A stretch of 8,636 nt of DNA from an uncultured Sphingobium sp. (GTDB lineage Bacteria; Pseudomonadota; Alphaproteobacteria; Sphingomonadales; Sphingomonadaceae), in assembly GCA_946885845.1 (NCBI GenBank), contig CAMPHJ010000072.1, positions 1-8,636 of the forward strand, written 5' to 3'. The position numbers and the translations under genes were made by a program. Positions 1 through 6,042 of this stretch are shown here, in pieces (positions within the stretch are counted from its first letter, which is position 1; every line of letters starts with the position of its first letter). A model generated the notes under the pieces. The model was not told where the DNA came from, did no database searches, and saw nothing but the letters and a program-made list of their open reading frames with translations.

Positions 1-1778
1 AAAATGAGCGGGCGGCGGAAAATCTGCGCAAATTCCTGCTCGCCATGTCGGACGACATCCGCGTCCTGCTGGTCAAGCTGGCCGACCGGCTGCACAATAT
101 GCGCACGCTGCACTTCATCAAGAATGAGGGCAAGCGCCGCCGCATCGCCAAGGAGACGATGGACATCTATGCCCCGCTGGCGGAGCGGATCGGCATGTAT
201 GATTTCATGCGCGAAATGCAGCTGCTGGCCTTTCGCGAGCTGGAACCCGAAGCCTATGACAGCATCACCAAGAGGCTGGAGCAGCTGAAGGAAGGCGGTC
301 ATGGCAAGGTTGACCGGATCGGCGCTGAACTGCAACTGCTGCTAGGCAGCCGGGACCTGAGCGTCACCGTTTCGGGCCGGGAAAAACATCCCTACTCCAT
401 CTGGCGGAAGATGCAGGAAAGGCACATCAGCTTCGAACAGCTGACCGATGTCATGGCGTTCCGGGTCATCACCGAAACGACCGAGGACTGCTACCGCGCG
501 CTGGGCGTGATCCATCAGACCTACAAAATGGTGCCGGGCCGGTTCAAGGATTACATCTCGACCCCCAAGCGCAACGGCTATCAGTCGCTGCACACCACCG
601 TCATACATCATGACAATGCCCGCATCGAAGTGCAGATCCGCAGCCGCGACATGCATCATGACGCGGAACTGGGGCTGGCGGCGCATTGGGCCTATAAGCA
701 AAAGCGCGAGGCGGACGATGATCATCGCGCGCCCTGGCTGCGCGACCTGGTCGAAATTCTGGAACAGAGCCAGGATGCGGACGAACTGCTCGAACATACC
801 CGCATGGCGATGTATCAGGACCGGATCTTCGCCTTCTCACCCAAAGGCGAACTGCACCAGTTGCCCAAGGGATCGACCCCGATCGACTTTGCCTATGCCG
901 TCCATACCACGCTGGGCAACCAGACCGTCGGCGTGAAGGTCAACGGTCGGGTAGTGCCGCTGCGCACGACGCTGGAAAATGGCGATCAGGTCGAGATATT
1001 GAAGTCCGAAGGGCAGGAACCGCAGCCCGGCTGGCTGACCTTCGCCGTCACGGGCAAGGCGCGCGCCGCCATCCGCCGCTTCATCCGTCAGAAACAGCGC
1101 GGCGAGGAAATCGCGCTGGGCGAAAAACTATATGAGGAAATGGTCGGTCGCCTGTCGCCCGAACTGGCGAACGAACTGGGGGACAAGGCGCTGAAGGCTG
1201 CGCTCAAGCGGCTGAAGCTGGATGATCGCGCCGCTTTGATGATCGCCATCGCCACCCACCGCCTGCGCGATTATGAAGTGATGGAAGCGCTTGTCCCCGG
1301 ATCGACCAGCGCGGAAGGCATGGAGGAAGCGCATCCGCGCCAGCATGCGCCGGTATCGATCCGCGGGCTGACGCCAGGCATCGCCTATAATCTGGGGGAT
1401 TGCTGCCATCCCGTTCCGGGCGACCGCATCGTCGGCGTGCGCCGCACCGGCGAACCGATCGAAGTGCATACGATCGACTGCCGCTCGCTGGAAACGGGGC
1501 AGGACGACGACTGGATCGACCTGTCCTGGGACAGCAAGTCCAAGGGCGGCACCGCGCGCCTGTCCGTCATCGTCAAGAACCAGCCGGGCGCGCTGGCCGC
1601 CGTCACCAATGTATTCGGCGCGACCAAGGCGAACATCCTCAACCTGCAATTGGTCAACCGCGACGGGCCGTTCCATACCGACGTGATCGACCTGGAAGTG
1701 AACGACGCGCAACATCTGAACCGGATTTTGTCCGCGTTGCGCGCACTGGACACGGTGGTGCAGGCCGACCGGGTTTAG
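1..1778 (+). CDS. spoT: Bifunctional (p)ppGpp synthetase/hydrolase (RelA/SpoT homologue, Rsh), 5'-truncated by window
   Basis: Makes and degrades the alarmone (p)ppGpp in the cytoplasm. The frame is open from the first full codon at base 3, giving 591 residues; about 110 N-terminal residues, including the HD metal-binding start, lie outside the window. Counting from base 3: the end of the hydrolase HD domain with KLADRLHNMRT (25-35); the synthetase domain with GREKHPYSIWRKM (125-137), RFKD (180-183), GYQSLH (192-197) and EVQIR (209-213); a TGS domain (about 273-334); a conserved Cys pair in GDCCHP (465-470); and a C-terminal ACT domain (about 517-591). RFKD is the RxKD signature of bifunctional Rsh enzymes, as opposed to ExDD in monofunctional RelA, so both activities are expected. 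The ATG at 45 is internal to the HD domain and is not the start. The name could equally be rsh or relA. No terminator is visible after the stop; a palindromic repeat begins 36 nt downstream. Confidence 0.96.
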   Translation, partial: NERAAENLRKFLLAMSDDIRVLLVKLADRLHNMRTLHFIKNEGKRRRIAKETMDIYAPLAERIGMYDFMREMQLLAFRELEPEAYDSITKRLEQLKEGGHGKVDRIGAELQLLLGSRDLSVTVSGREKHPYSIWRKMQERHISFEQLTDVMAFRVITETTEDCYRALGVIHQTYKMVPGRFKDYISTPKRNGYQSLHTTVIHHDNARIEVQIRSRDMHHDAELGLAAHWAYKQKREADDDHRAPWLRDLVEILEQSQDADELLEHTRMAMYQDRIFAFSPKGELHQLPKGSTPIDFAYAVHTTLGNQTVGVKVNGRVVPLRTTLENGDQVEILKSEGQEPQPGWLTFAVTGKARAAIRRFIRQKQRGEEIALGEKLYEEMVGRLSPELANELGDKALKAALKRLKLDDRAALMIAIATHRLRDYEVMEALVPGSTSAEGMEEAHPRQHAPVSIRGLTPGIAYNLGDCCHPVPGDRIVGVRRTGEPIEVHTIDCRSLETGQDDDWIDLSWDSKSKGGTARLSVIVKNQPGALAAVTNVFGATKANILNLQLVNRDGPFHTDVIDLEVNDAQHLNRILSALRALDTVVQADRV

Positions 1779-1813
1779 AAGGACGTGAGCATGAGACCCC
1801 CCGTCCCATTGCC

Positions 1814-1845
1814 GTCACTCCGGGCCTGACCCGGGGTCCCGCTTC
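1814..1845 (+). repeat. CCGG-type palindromic repeat, copy A (forward)
   Basis: This is one of four copies in the window of a roughly 30-bp element with consensus GTCA-CCCGG-TTGA-CCGGG-TCCCGCTT. The core can form a short hairpin. It lies between the spoT stop and the GIY-YIG gene, ending 15 nt before that gene's ATG. Copy B sits just after the gene in the opposite orientation. It resembles the REP-like elements scattered through sphingomonad chromosomes; the family assignment is from recognition only. Confidence 0.75.
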
Positions 1846-1860
1846 TACAATCCCGCACAC

Positions 1861-2159
1861 ATGGAACGCGCAACCAAAGGCGGCTGGGTCTACATCATGA
1901 GCAACCGCTATCGCGGCACACTCTATGTCGGCGTAACCTCCGATCTCGCGTCCCGCATCCACCAGCATCGCATCGGCACAGGCTCGGATTTCTGCGCCCG
2001 TACCCACTGTCACGTTTAGTCTGGGCTGAACAGGGCGAGGACGTCGCAACCTGCATAGAACAGGAAAAACGCCTCAAACGCTGGCGCCGCGAATGGAAGT
2101 TCGACCTGATCGAGCGCGGAGACCCCGAATGGCGGGACATGTTCGACCTGCTGGCCTGA
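1861..2159 (+). pseudogene. GIY-YIG superfamily endonuclease, frameshifted
   Basis: Single-domain GIY-YIG nuclease of the short YhbQ/UPF0213-like type, about 100 residues. The first part (frame of 1861) carries WVYIMSN then LYVGVTSDLASRIHQHR, that is the GIY and YIG motifs and the catalytic Arg, and runs to GSDFCAR before a stop at 2017. The second part (frame of 2013, ending at the TGA at 2157-2159) reads RLVWAEQGED, then IEQEKRLKRWRREWK with the expected metal-binding Glu, and FDLIERGDPEWRDMFDLLA. Adding one T at about 2001 joins the halves as ARYPLSRLVWAE, as in intact family members, so a single-base deletion (or a sequencing error) is the simplest explanation. No classic slippery heptamer is present. 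No Shine-Dalgarno is evident before the ATG. Inverted CCGG repeats flank the gene closely on both sides, suggesting it belongs to the repeat family or was inserted with it. Any nuclease activity is presumably lost. Confidence 0.85.
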
Positions 2160-2164
2160 AAGGC

Positions 2165-2194
2165 AGCGAGACCCCGGCTCAAGGCCGGGGTGAC
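2165..2194 (-). repeat. CCGG-type palindromic repeat, copy B (reverse)
   Basis: Reverse-complement copy of the element at 1814-1845, starting 5 nt after the stop of the GIY-YIG pseudogene. The core CCCCGGCTCAAGGCCGGGG folds into a hairpin. With copy A it brackets the nuclease gene as an inverted pair about 320 bp apart. It could also act as the transcript end of that gene, although no U-run follows. Confidence 0.75.
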
Positions 2195-2273
2195 GAAGGT
2201 GGAATGATTGCAACGGGTCCAATGACTGGGCAGAGATGATGGGTGGAGGGCGGACGTTTGCGCTGGATGAAAC

Positions 2274-2358
2274 GTGCTCCTGCGAAGGCAGGAGCCCAGC
2301 CCCTCCCTTAGTGGATCGTCGCAACGTCTGAACTAGGCTCCTGCCTTCGCAGGAGCAC
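2274..2358. repeat. Perfect 23-bp inverted repeat with 39-bp spacer
   Basis: The arms are 2274-2296 and 2336-2358, exact reverse complements over 23 bases. Each arm is itself a hairpin: GCTCCTGC, loop GAAG (left) or CTTC (right), then GCAGGAGC. The pair can therefore fold as two small hairpins or one long stem. The spacer (2297-2335) carries no recognisable coding content. This looks like a second family of intergenic palindromic element, of the REP/BIME or small MITE kind. No direct target duplication was recognised at the edges. Confidence 0.8.
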
Positions 2359-2404
2359 GGCGTGCCTAACGACCGGCGTTGGCCGTCAGCCGACATTTCC
2401 TCCC

Positions 2405-2435
2405 GTCATCCCGGCCTTGAGCCGGGATCCCGCTT
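2405..2435 (+). repeat. CCGG-type palindromic repeat, copy C (forward)
   Basis: Same element as at 1814-1845, with core CCCGGCCTTGAGCCGGG (stem CCCGGC/GCCGGG, loop CTTGA) followed by ATCCCGCTT. It is paired with inverted copy D after a spacer of about 22 bp, an arrangement like a bacterial interspersed mosaic element. Confidence 0.75.
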
Positions 2436-2457
2436 CCTTGCGTTCATCAGAGAGTTG

Positions 2458-2487
2458 AGCGGGACCCCGGATCAAGTCCGGGGCGAC
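2458..2487 (-). repeat. CCGG-type palindromic repeat, copy D (reverse)
   Basis: Reverse-complement copy of the same element, with core ACCCCGGATCAAGTCCGGGG flanked by AGCGGG and CGAC. It faces copy C, so the C-D transcript could form one long hairpin. Confidence 0.75.
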
Positions 2488-2750
2488 GTAGCTTTGGTCG
2501 CAACCAACGCTCTTCCAAGCCTGTAACTTCCCCGCCACAGTTTGCGCGAAATATGTCCTACAAAGCCATTTCCCCTGTCCTACACCCCTGCTCCCCACCT
2601 ATGCCGCCCCGGTCTTTGAACTGTCGAACCGTTTCCCAACAGGCCTACGCGCGCTTGGGTACGCGCGCGCATATGGTGTGAACTTCGGCGGAAAAACGCG
2701 CATTTCCGGCCTTTGCGACGCCCCGCGCTGAAAATCCGCGTGACAAGTCT

Positions 2751-2766
2751 CCTACAAATCTGTAGG
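2751..2766. promoter_or_regulatory. Palindrome CCTACA-N4-TGTAGG upstream of rplJ
   Basis: A perfect 6-bp inverted repeat separated by AATC. The half-site CCTACA occurs twice more upstream in the same orientation, at 2557-2562 and 2579-2584. A weak -35-like GTGACA (2740-2745) lies just in front, but the matching -10 would be poor. It could be a protein-binding site for control of rplJL or simply a small hairpin; no regulator is assigned. Confidence 0.3.
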
Positions 2767-2824
2767 CGCACCCCCAGCAGGCCCCGTCAGCAATGGCGGC
2801 GGTCTTCCGTCCGAGACAGTCGGT

Positions 2825-2912
2825 GAAGGGAATCTGCCCTTCTTAATTTCCGGCCTAGACGGGGAAAAGTTCTTTACCGGCAGGGCCTTATGTCCTGGTC
2901 GGGTCTGCCCTG
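2825..2912 (+). promoter_or_regulatory. Structured leader hairpins upstream of rplJ
   Basis: Two 6-bp stems are visible: GAAGGG(2825-2830)/CCCTTC(2837-2842) and CAGGGC(2881-2886)/GCCCTG(2907-2912). They precede the terminator-like hairpin at 2963-2985. L10 leaders that bind the L10-L7/L12 complex are widespread in bacteria, so a regulatory leader here is plausible. I cannot match it to a known consensus by eye, and the transcription start is unknown. Confidence 0.35.
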
Positions 2913-2962
2913 TTCTCAACGGAGGATGCGGGCCAGTCGATCTCTCCCCTTCGGACATTTGC

Positions 2963-2985
2963 CCCGCGATTCGTCGCGGGTTTTT
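2963..2985 (+). terminator. Intrinsic-terminator-like hairpin in the rplJ leader (possible attenuator)
   Basis: The stem CCCGCGA/TCGCGGG has 7 perfect pairs closed by a TTCG tetraloop and is followed directly by five Ts, then GCC. It lies 45 nt before the rplJ ATG, in the same direction. No gene ends just upstream, so it either stops upstream read-through or works as an attenuator. GCGGG at 2928-2932 could pair with the left arm (2963-2967) as an alternative, antiterminator-like fold. Confidence 0.6.
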
Positions 2986-3030
2986 GCCGTTCGTTCGGGT
3001 TTTCCGGGCGGACATGAAGTGGAGAATGGC

Positions 3031-3546
3031 ATGGATCGTAATCAGAAGGCTGAGGTCGTTTCCGCGCTGAACGCACATCTGGCAGATGTTGGCGTGGTCG
3101 TCGTGACCCGCAACCTCGGCATGACCGTCGCACAGTCGACCGTCCTGCGTCAGAAAATGCGCGAAGCCGGTGGCACCTACAAGGTTACGAAGAACCGCCT
3201 CGCCAAGATCGCCTTTGAAGGCACCAGCTATACCAGCCTCAGCGACCTGCTGACTGGTCCGGTTGGCCTCGCCTCCTCGGCCGATCCGGTTGCAGCCGCC
3301 AAGGTTGCAGTCGAATTCGCCAAGACCAACGACAAGCTTGAGATCGTTGGCGGCGCAATGGGCGAAGTGCTGCTGAACGCGGAGGGCGTCAAGGCGCTCG
3401 CCTCGATGCCGTCGCTGGATGAACTGCGTGCGAAGATCGTTGGGCTGCTCGTTGCACCCGCGACCAAGCTTGCAACCGTCACCCAGGCACCGGCTGCGCA
3501 GCTCGCGCGGGTCTTCAACGCCTATGCGGAGAAGGACGCGGCCTAA
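3031..3546 (+). CDS. rplJ: 50S ribosomal protein L10
   Basis: L10 anchors the ribosomal stalk. Its N-terminal domain binds 23S rRNA near the GTPase-associated centre, and its C-terminal helix carries L7/L12 dimers that recruit translation factors. The product is 171 residues, the normal length. It starts MDRNQKAEVVSALNAHL and contains GGTYKVTKNRLAKIA (about 47-61), LLTGPVGLASS and the L7/L12-binding tail ending in LARVFNAYAEKDAA. The start at 3031 is chosen because homologues begin M-D-R-x-x-K and GTGGAG (3019-3024) is well placed before it. The same frame is open back to an ATG at 2890, but that part is leader RNA. rplL follows after 81 nt in the same direction. The leader holds a terminator-like hairpin, so autoregulation or attenuation is possible. 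Confidence 0.97.
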   Translation: MDRNQKAEVVSALNAHLADVGVVVVTRNLGMTVAQSTVLRQKMREAGGTYKVTKNRLAKIAFEGTSYTSLSDLLTGPVGLASSADPVAAAKVAVEFAKTNDKLEIVGGAMGEVLLNAEGVKALASMPSLDELRAKIVGLLVAPATKLATVTQAPAAQLARVFNAYAEKDAA

Positions 3547-3590
3547 GGGTCACGACCTTTTTCAACAGACAGGTTTTCAACTCGTATCTC

Positions 3591-3606
3591 TGGGGCGCAT
3601 GCCCCA
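3591..3606 (+). promoter_or_regulatory. rplJ-rplL intergenic hairpin
   Basis: TGGGGC-GCAT-GCCCCA forms a perfect 6-bp stem with a 4-nt loop in the 81-nt gap between rplJ and rplL. No U-run follows, so it is not a terminator. It ends 4 nt before the rplL Shine-Dalgarno GAAGGGA (3611-3617). A role in mRNA processing, or in raising rplL translation relative to rplJ (L7/L12 is needed in several copies per L10), is inference. Confidence 0.4.
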
Positions 3607-3627
3607 CCCAGAAGGGAATATTGTAAC

Positions 3628-4005
3628 ATGGCAGACATCAACGCACTGGTCGATCAGCTTTCGGCCCTCACCGTCCTCGAAGCCGCTGAGCTGTCGAAGG
3701 CTCTGGAAGAAAAGTGGGGCGTTTCGGCCGCCGCTGCAGTCGCCGTCGCTGGCCCCGCCGCTGGCGCCCCGGCTGCTGCTGCTGCTGAAGAGCAGACCGA
3801 ATTCGACGTGATCCTGACCGGCGACGGTGGCAAGAAGATCAACGTCATCAAGGAAGTCCGCGCCATCACCGGCCTGGGCCTGACCGAAGCCAAGGCTCTG
3901 GTCGAAGGCGCGCCGAAGGCTGTCAAGGAAGGCGCCAGCAAGGACGAAGCTGAAAAGCTCAAGAAGCAGCTGGAAGAAGCCGGCGCGACCGTCGAGCTCA
4001 AGTAA
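3628..4005 (+). CDS. rplL: 50S ribosomal protein L7/L12
   Basis: Multi-copy stalk protein that recruits and stimulates EF-Tu, EF-G and IF2 on the ribosome. The 125 residues are full length. The N-terminal dimerisation domain (1-33) contains [20 protein letters not shown]. An Ala/Gly/Pro-rich flexible hinge (about 34-56) follows, then the compact C-terminal domain (57-125) with [21 protein letters not shown], the factor-binding [12 protein letters not shown] and [23 protein letters not shown] clear ribosome-binding site GAAGGGA (3611-3617) stands 10 nt before the ATG. It is co-oriented with rplJ and followed by a strong terminator at 4060-4091, so the rplJL operon ends here. rpoB, the usual next gene, is absent. 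Confidence 0.98.
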   Translation: MADINALVDQLSALTVLEAAELSKALEEKWGVSAAAAVAVAGPAAGAPAAAAAEEQTEFDVILTGDGGKKINVIKEVRAITGLGLTEAKALVEGAPKAVKEGASKDEAEKLKKQLEEAGATVELK

Positions 4006-4008
4006 TCG

Positions 4009-4033
4009 GTGCGCCCCGCTTCATGCGGGGCAC
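4009..4033 (+). other. GC-rich hairpin just after rplL
   Basis: Stem CCCCGC (4014-4019)/GCGGGG (4025-4030) with loop TTCAT, extended by GTG/CAC across a two-base bulge. It starts 4 nt after the rplL stop. No U-run follows, so it is more likely to protect the 3' end of the mRNA than to terminate by itself. Confidence 0.45.
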
Positions 4034-4059
4034 GCTATCCGGCCAGGCCGGGGAAATCG

Positions 4060-4091
4060 GGCGGCGTCTTCAGGGCGTCGCCTTTTTTCTT
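4060..4091 (+). terminator. Intrinsic terminator of the rplJL operon
   Basis: The stem GGCGGCG (4060-4066)/CGTCGCC (4076-4082) has seven pairs including one G-U and a 9-nt loop. It is followed at once by TTTTTTCTT (4083-4091). It lies 55 nt after the rplL stop and 25 nt before the end of the convergent methyltransferase gene. The U-run is only on the plus strand, so it serves rplJL. Confidence 0.85.
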
Positions 4092-4115
4092 GACCGATTA
4101 CCGGCCCAATCCGCA

Positions 4116-5156
4116 TCACCGTCGGAATACAGCACCAACAACGGCGATACGGTCGACGTCCCGATAGGCGTCATTGGCAAGCTCATCCCCAAACACATCC
4201 GGGTCCAGCTCCCAATAGGATAGTGCGCAGCCTTTGGCCTCTGCCAGTTCAGCCAGCGCGTTCCCCAGGATATCGACCCCATCCACGATCGCGGTGCCGG
4301 TGTAGAGGATAAGCCGCCCGCCATTGGCCAGCCGGTCGAGCGCCTGTCGCGCCATGTCCAGAGCAACCGCTCCACCATGCAGCGCTCCGCCATCCCGGTA
4401 GGCCCGCTTTTCCGGGTCGATAATATAGGGCGGGTTCGCGAATATCAGGTCAATCGGGTCGCCGATGTCCGCCAGCCCGTCACCCTCCACAAACTGCGCG
4501 GGCACAGCTGCCGCATCGGCGTTGACGCGCGCGAGCCGCAGCGCACTGGGATTGATATCCGTCATGAACAGCCGCGCGGTCGGACTGATCTTGTGCGCCA
4601 CAATCGCACCCACACCTGCCCCCGTCCCCATGTCAACGATGCGCGCATCGGCTTTTGGCGCAGTTGCCCGTAGCTCCGCGGTGATCAGATTGGCGAACCG
4701 ATAGCTGTCCGGCCCGAAGAAAACGGCATCCTGATCGTCGGTAGGAAAGGCCGAATGGACAAATAATTCGCCCTTTAATGAAGACACGCGAAACGCGGAG
4801 CGCCGCAAACCCGCGCCCGCATCGCGCAATGCCCCCGCTGTTTCCAGCAGGTCCATCACCTCCCGATCCAGCAATCCATCGCGAAAAGGCAGGCTCCAGC
4901 CGAGCGCATCCTCAAGCTTTCGCGCTTCTCTGCGATCCGGGCGGCCAATGACCAGCCGGTGAGTGGCCGGTGTCGGCGTCACGAAATGATAGCCGCGCGC
5001 CCGCAAGACATGGAGCAACGCACCAAGCGCCAGGTCAGCCGGGTCCATATCCGTGGGGTCAGCGAAAATACATGCCTGCATGCCCCGGATGACGGACTGA
5101 CCGTCAAAAGGTTCCGTCACCGCAACGGCTGGGCCAGGGTCAGAGCGGGTCGGCAT
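4116..5156 (-). CDS. Class I SAM-dependent methyltransferase (MTS/NPPY type)
   Basis: Predicted cytoplasmic methyltransferase of 346 residues. From the ATG at 5156 it has an N-terminal region of about 145 residues without a motif I recognise, then the Rossmann-type catalytic domain. That domain shows SAM-binding motif I VDMGTGAGVGAIVA (174-187), the acidic FMTDIN (197-202) for the ribose, and FANPPYI (239-245). NPPY is the signature of enzymes methylating amide or ring nitrogen (PrmC/HemK, RlmG, N6-adenine types), so the substrate is probably a protein glutamine, rRNA or DNA base; I cannot say which. The frame is open upstream to a TTG at 5198, but those residues only shadow the end of the neighbouring regulator. 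GTG 5120 and ATG 5081 are alternative starts. The gene overlaps the Crp-type gene by 17 nt, implying one operon and possible translational coupling. Confidence 0.85.
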   Translation of the reverse strand: MPTRSDPGPAVAVTEPFDGQSVIRGMQACIFADPTDMDPADLALGALLHVLRARGYHFVTPTPATHRLVIGRPDRREARKLEDALGWSLPFRDGLLDREVMDLLETAGALRDAGAGLRRSAFRVSSLKGELFVHSAFPTDDQDAVFFGPDSYRFANLITAELRATAPKADARIVDMGTGAGVGAIVAHKISPTARLFMTDINPSALRLARVNADAAAVPAQFVEGDGLADIGDPIDLIFANPPYIIDPEKRAYRDGGALHGGAVALDMARQALDRLANGGRLILYTGTAIVDGVDILGNALAELAEAKGCALSYWELDPDVFGDELANDAYRDVDRIAVVGAVFRR

Positions 5157-5856
5157 CCAGATAGAGGTAGCCTGGATCGAACTCCGCCAGCGTCTCAAGC
5201 CCCTTCAGGTCCAGGATCGTCGCTTCGCCGCGATGATAGTCGAGCAGTTTCTGGTCACGTAACAGCCGGAGCGTCCGGTTGACGTGCACGGCGGTCATGC
5301 CCAGCGCATCGGCCAGCTGGGCCTGGTTCATGCCCAGGCTGAACCGCTCACCGTCCATTTCGATCATCGCCAGCCGATAGTGCAACTCGCAGAACAGCGC
5401 CGCCAGCCGACCCGCGGCGGATCGCTGGCCAAGGGACAATTCCCATTCGCGGTTCATGCTGGCGTCCAGATTGGTGCTGAACCAATAGAGGCGGCCCAGC
5501 CGGGGCTGCTGTTCCACAAGGATGCGGATGCTTTCATGCGGCACGCGGGAAAGCGTACAATCCGTCAGCGTCATGATATTATGTTCAAGGCGCTTGAGCG
5601 TGAAAGCATGGAGGTCCGCGAAGTCACCTGCCACATGGATCTGAGTGATCTGCCGCTTGCCGTCCGGCATGTCCTTGTACCGGCACAGCAGCCCGTCGAG
5701 CAAAAGGGTGCTAGCTTCCAGCCGTTCGCCTTCTCGCACGATCACGCTGTTCCGGGGAACGTGGCGGGGCGCAGGCACCAGGTCGCGGATCGCCTGTTCC
5801 TCGTCCATGGACAGGCTGTGCCGGGCCTTGATCCTGATGAGATGGCGTTCGATCAT
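5140..5856 (-). CDS. Crp/Fnr family transcriptional regulator
   Basis: DNA-binding regulator of 238 residues. The N-terminal half (about 20-115) is a cNMP-binding-like beta roll with NSVIVREGERLEASTLLLDG and HVAGDFADLHAF. A long dimer helix follows, then a winged helix-turn-helix at about 175-205 (NQAQLADALGMTAVHVNRTL, then RLLRDQKLL). The N-terminal cysteine cluster of FNR is missing, so an oxygen-sensing Fe-S cluster is unlikely; the ligand is unknown. The ATG at 5856 is chosen because GGAG sits 6 nt upstream; the in-frame TTG at 5868 overlaps that Shine-Dalgarno and is rejected. It is the first gene of a probable two-gene unit with the overlapping methyltransferase. Its promoter should lie in 5857-6040, where CTGGCTTAACCAG (5890-5902) is a nearly perfect palindrome and possible operator. 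Confidence 0.93.
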   Translation of the reverse strand: MIERHLIRIKARHSLSMDEEQAIRDLVPAPRHVPRNSVIVREGERLEASTLLLDGLLCRYKDMPDGKRQITQIHVAGDFADLHAFTLKRLEHNIMTLTDCTLSRVPHESIRILVEQQPRLGRLYWFSTNLDASMNREWELSLGQRSAAGRLAALFCELHYRLAMIEMDGERFSLGMNQAQLADALGMTAVHVNRTLRLLRDQKLLDYHRGEATILDLKGLETLAEFDPGYLYLDADPL

Positions 5857-6042
5857 CAGAATCTCCAAATATCAGTCGCAGACAAACAGCCTGGCTTAAC
5901 CAGACTTGTGCGGCGCAAACGTCATGGCTGATGTCGATGTCGGCCAATCCCCCGATCATGCCCTGCAAGCTGTTTGCGCTCAAGGCGAATCGAATGGCTG
6001 GGTTGGCAAGGCAGATGGCGCCAGGGCGCGCCTCATAAACGA

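Larger units (their letters stand above)
2160..3030. other. Gene-free, repeat-rich intergenic region and rplJ leader
   Basis: No convincing protein gene is present on either strand. The open frames here are short, lack start signals and run through repeats. The left part (2160-2490) is filled by palindromic repeats: copies B, C and D of the CCGG element and a perfect 23-bp inverted repeat. The middle (2490-2820) has a GC-rich alternating CG stretch around 2646-2670 and a palindrome at 2751-2766, and probably contains the rplJL promoter, though I could not pick convincing -35/-10 boxes. The right part (2825-3030) is a hairpin-rich leader ending in a terminator-like structure upstream of rplJ. 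Confidence 0.7.

Noticed and set aside
1128..1715. 195-residue open frame antisense to spoT
   Set aside because: It is a shadow of the well-conserved spoT frame in high-GC DNA, with no domain or start signal of its own.
1984..2020. Programmed -1 frameshift in the GIY-YIG gene
   Set aside because: The two frames overlap, but there is no X-XXY-YYZ slippery heptamer and no clear downstream stimulatory structure; a deletion is simpler.
2016..2396. Minus-strand open frame in the repeat region
   Set aside because: It is largely a translation of palindromic repeats and the antisense of the GIY-YIG C-terminus.
1814..2490. CRISPR array made from the regular CCGG repeats
   Set aside because: The copies alternate in orientation, are imperfect, and have spacers of very different length (about 320, 210 and 22 bp). 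No cas gene is present.
2890..3030. N-terminal extension of L10 from an ATG at 2890
   Set aside because: The frame is open, but L10 homologues start MDRxxK as at 3031, a ribosome-binding site precedes 3031, and this stretch holds a terminator-like hairpin.
5140..5856. FNR-type oxygen sensor
   Set aside because: The conserved N-terminal cysteine cluster is absent; only scattered cysteines are seen.
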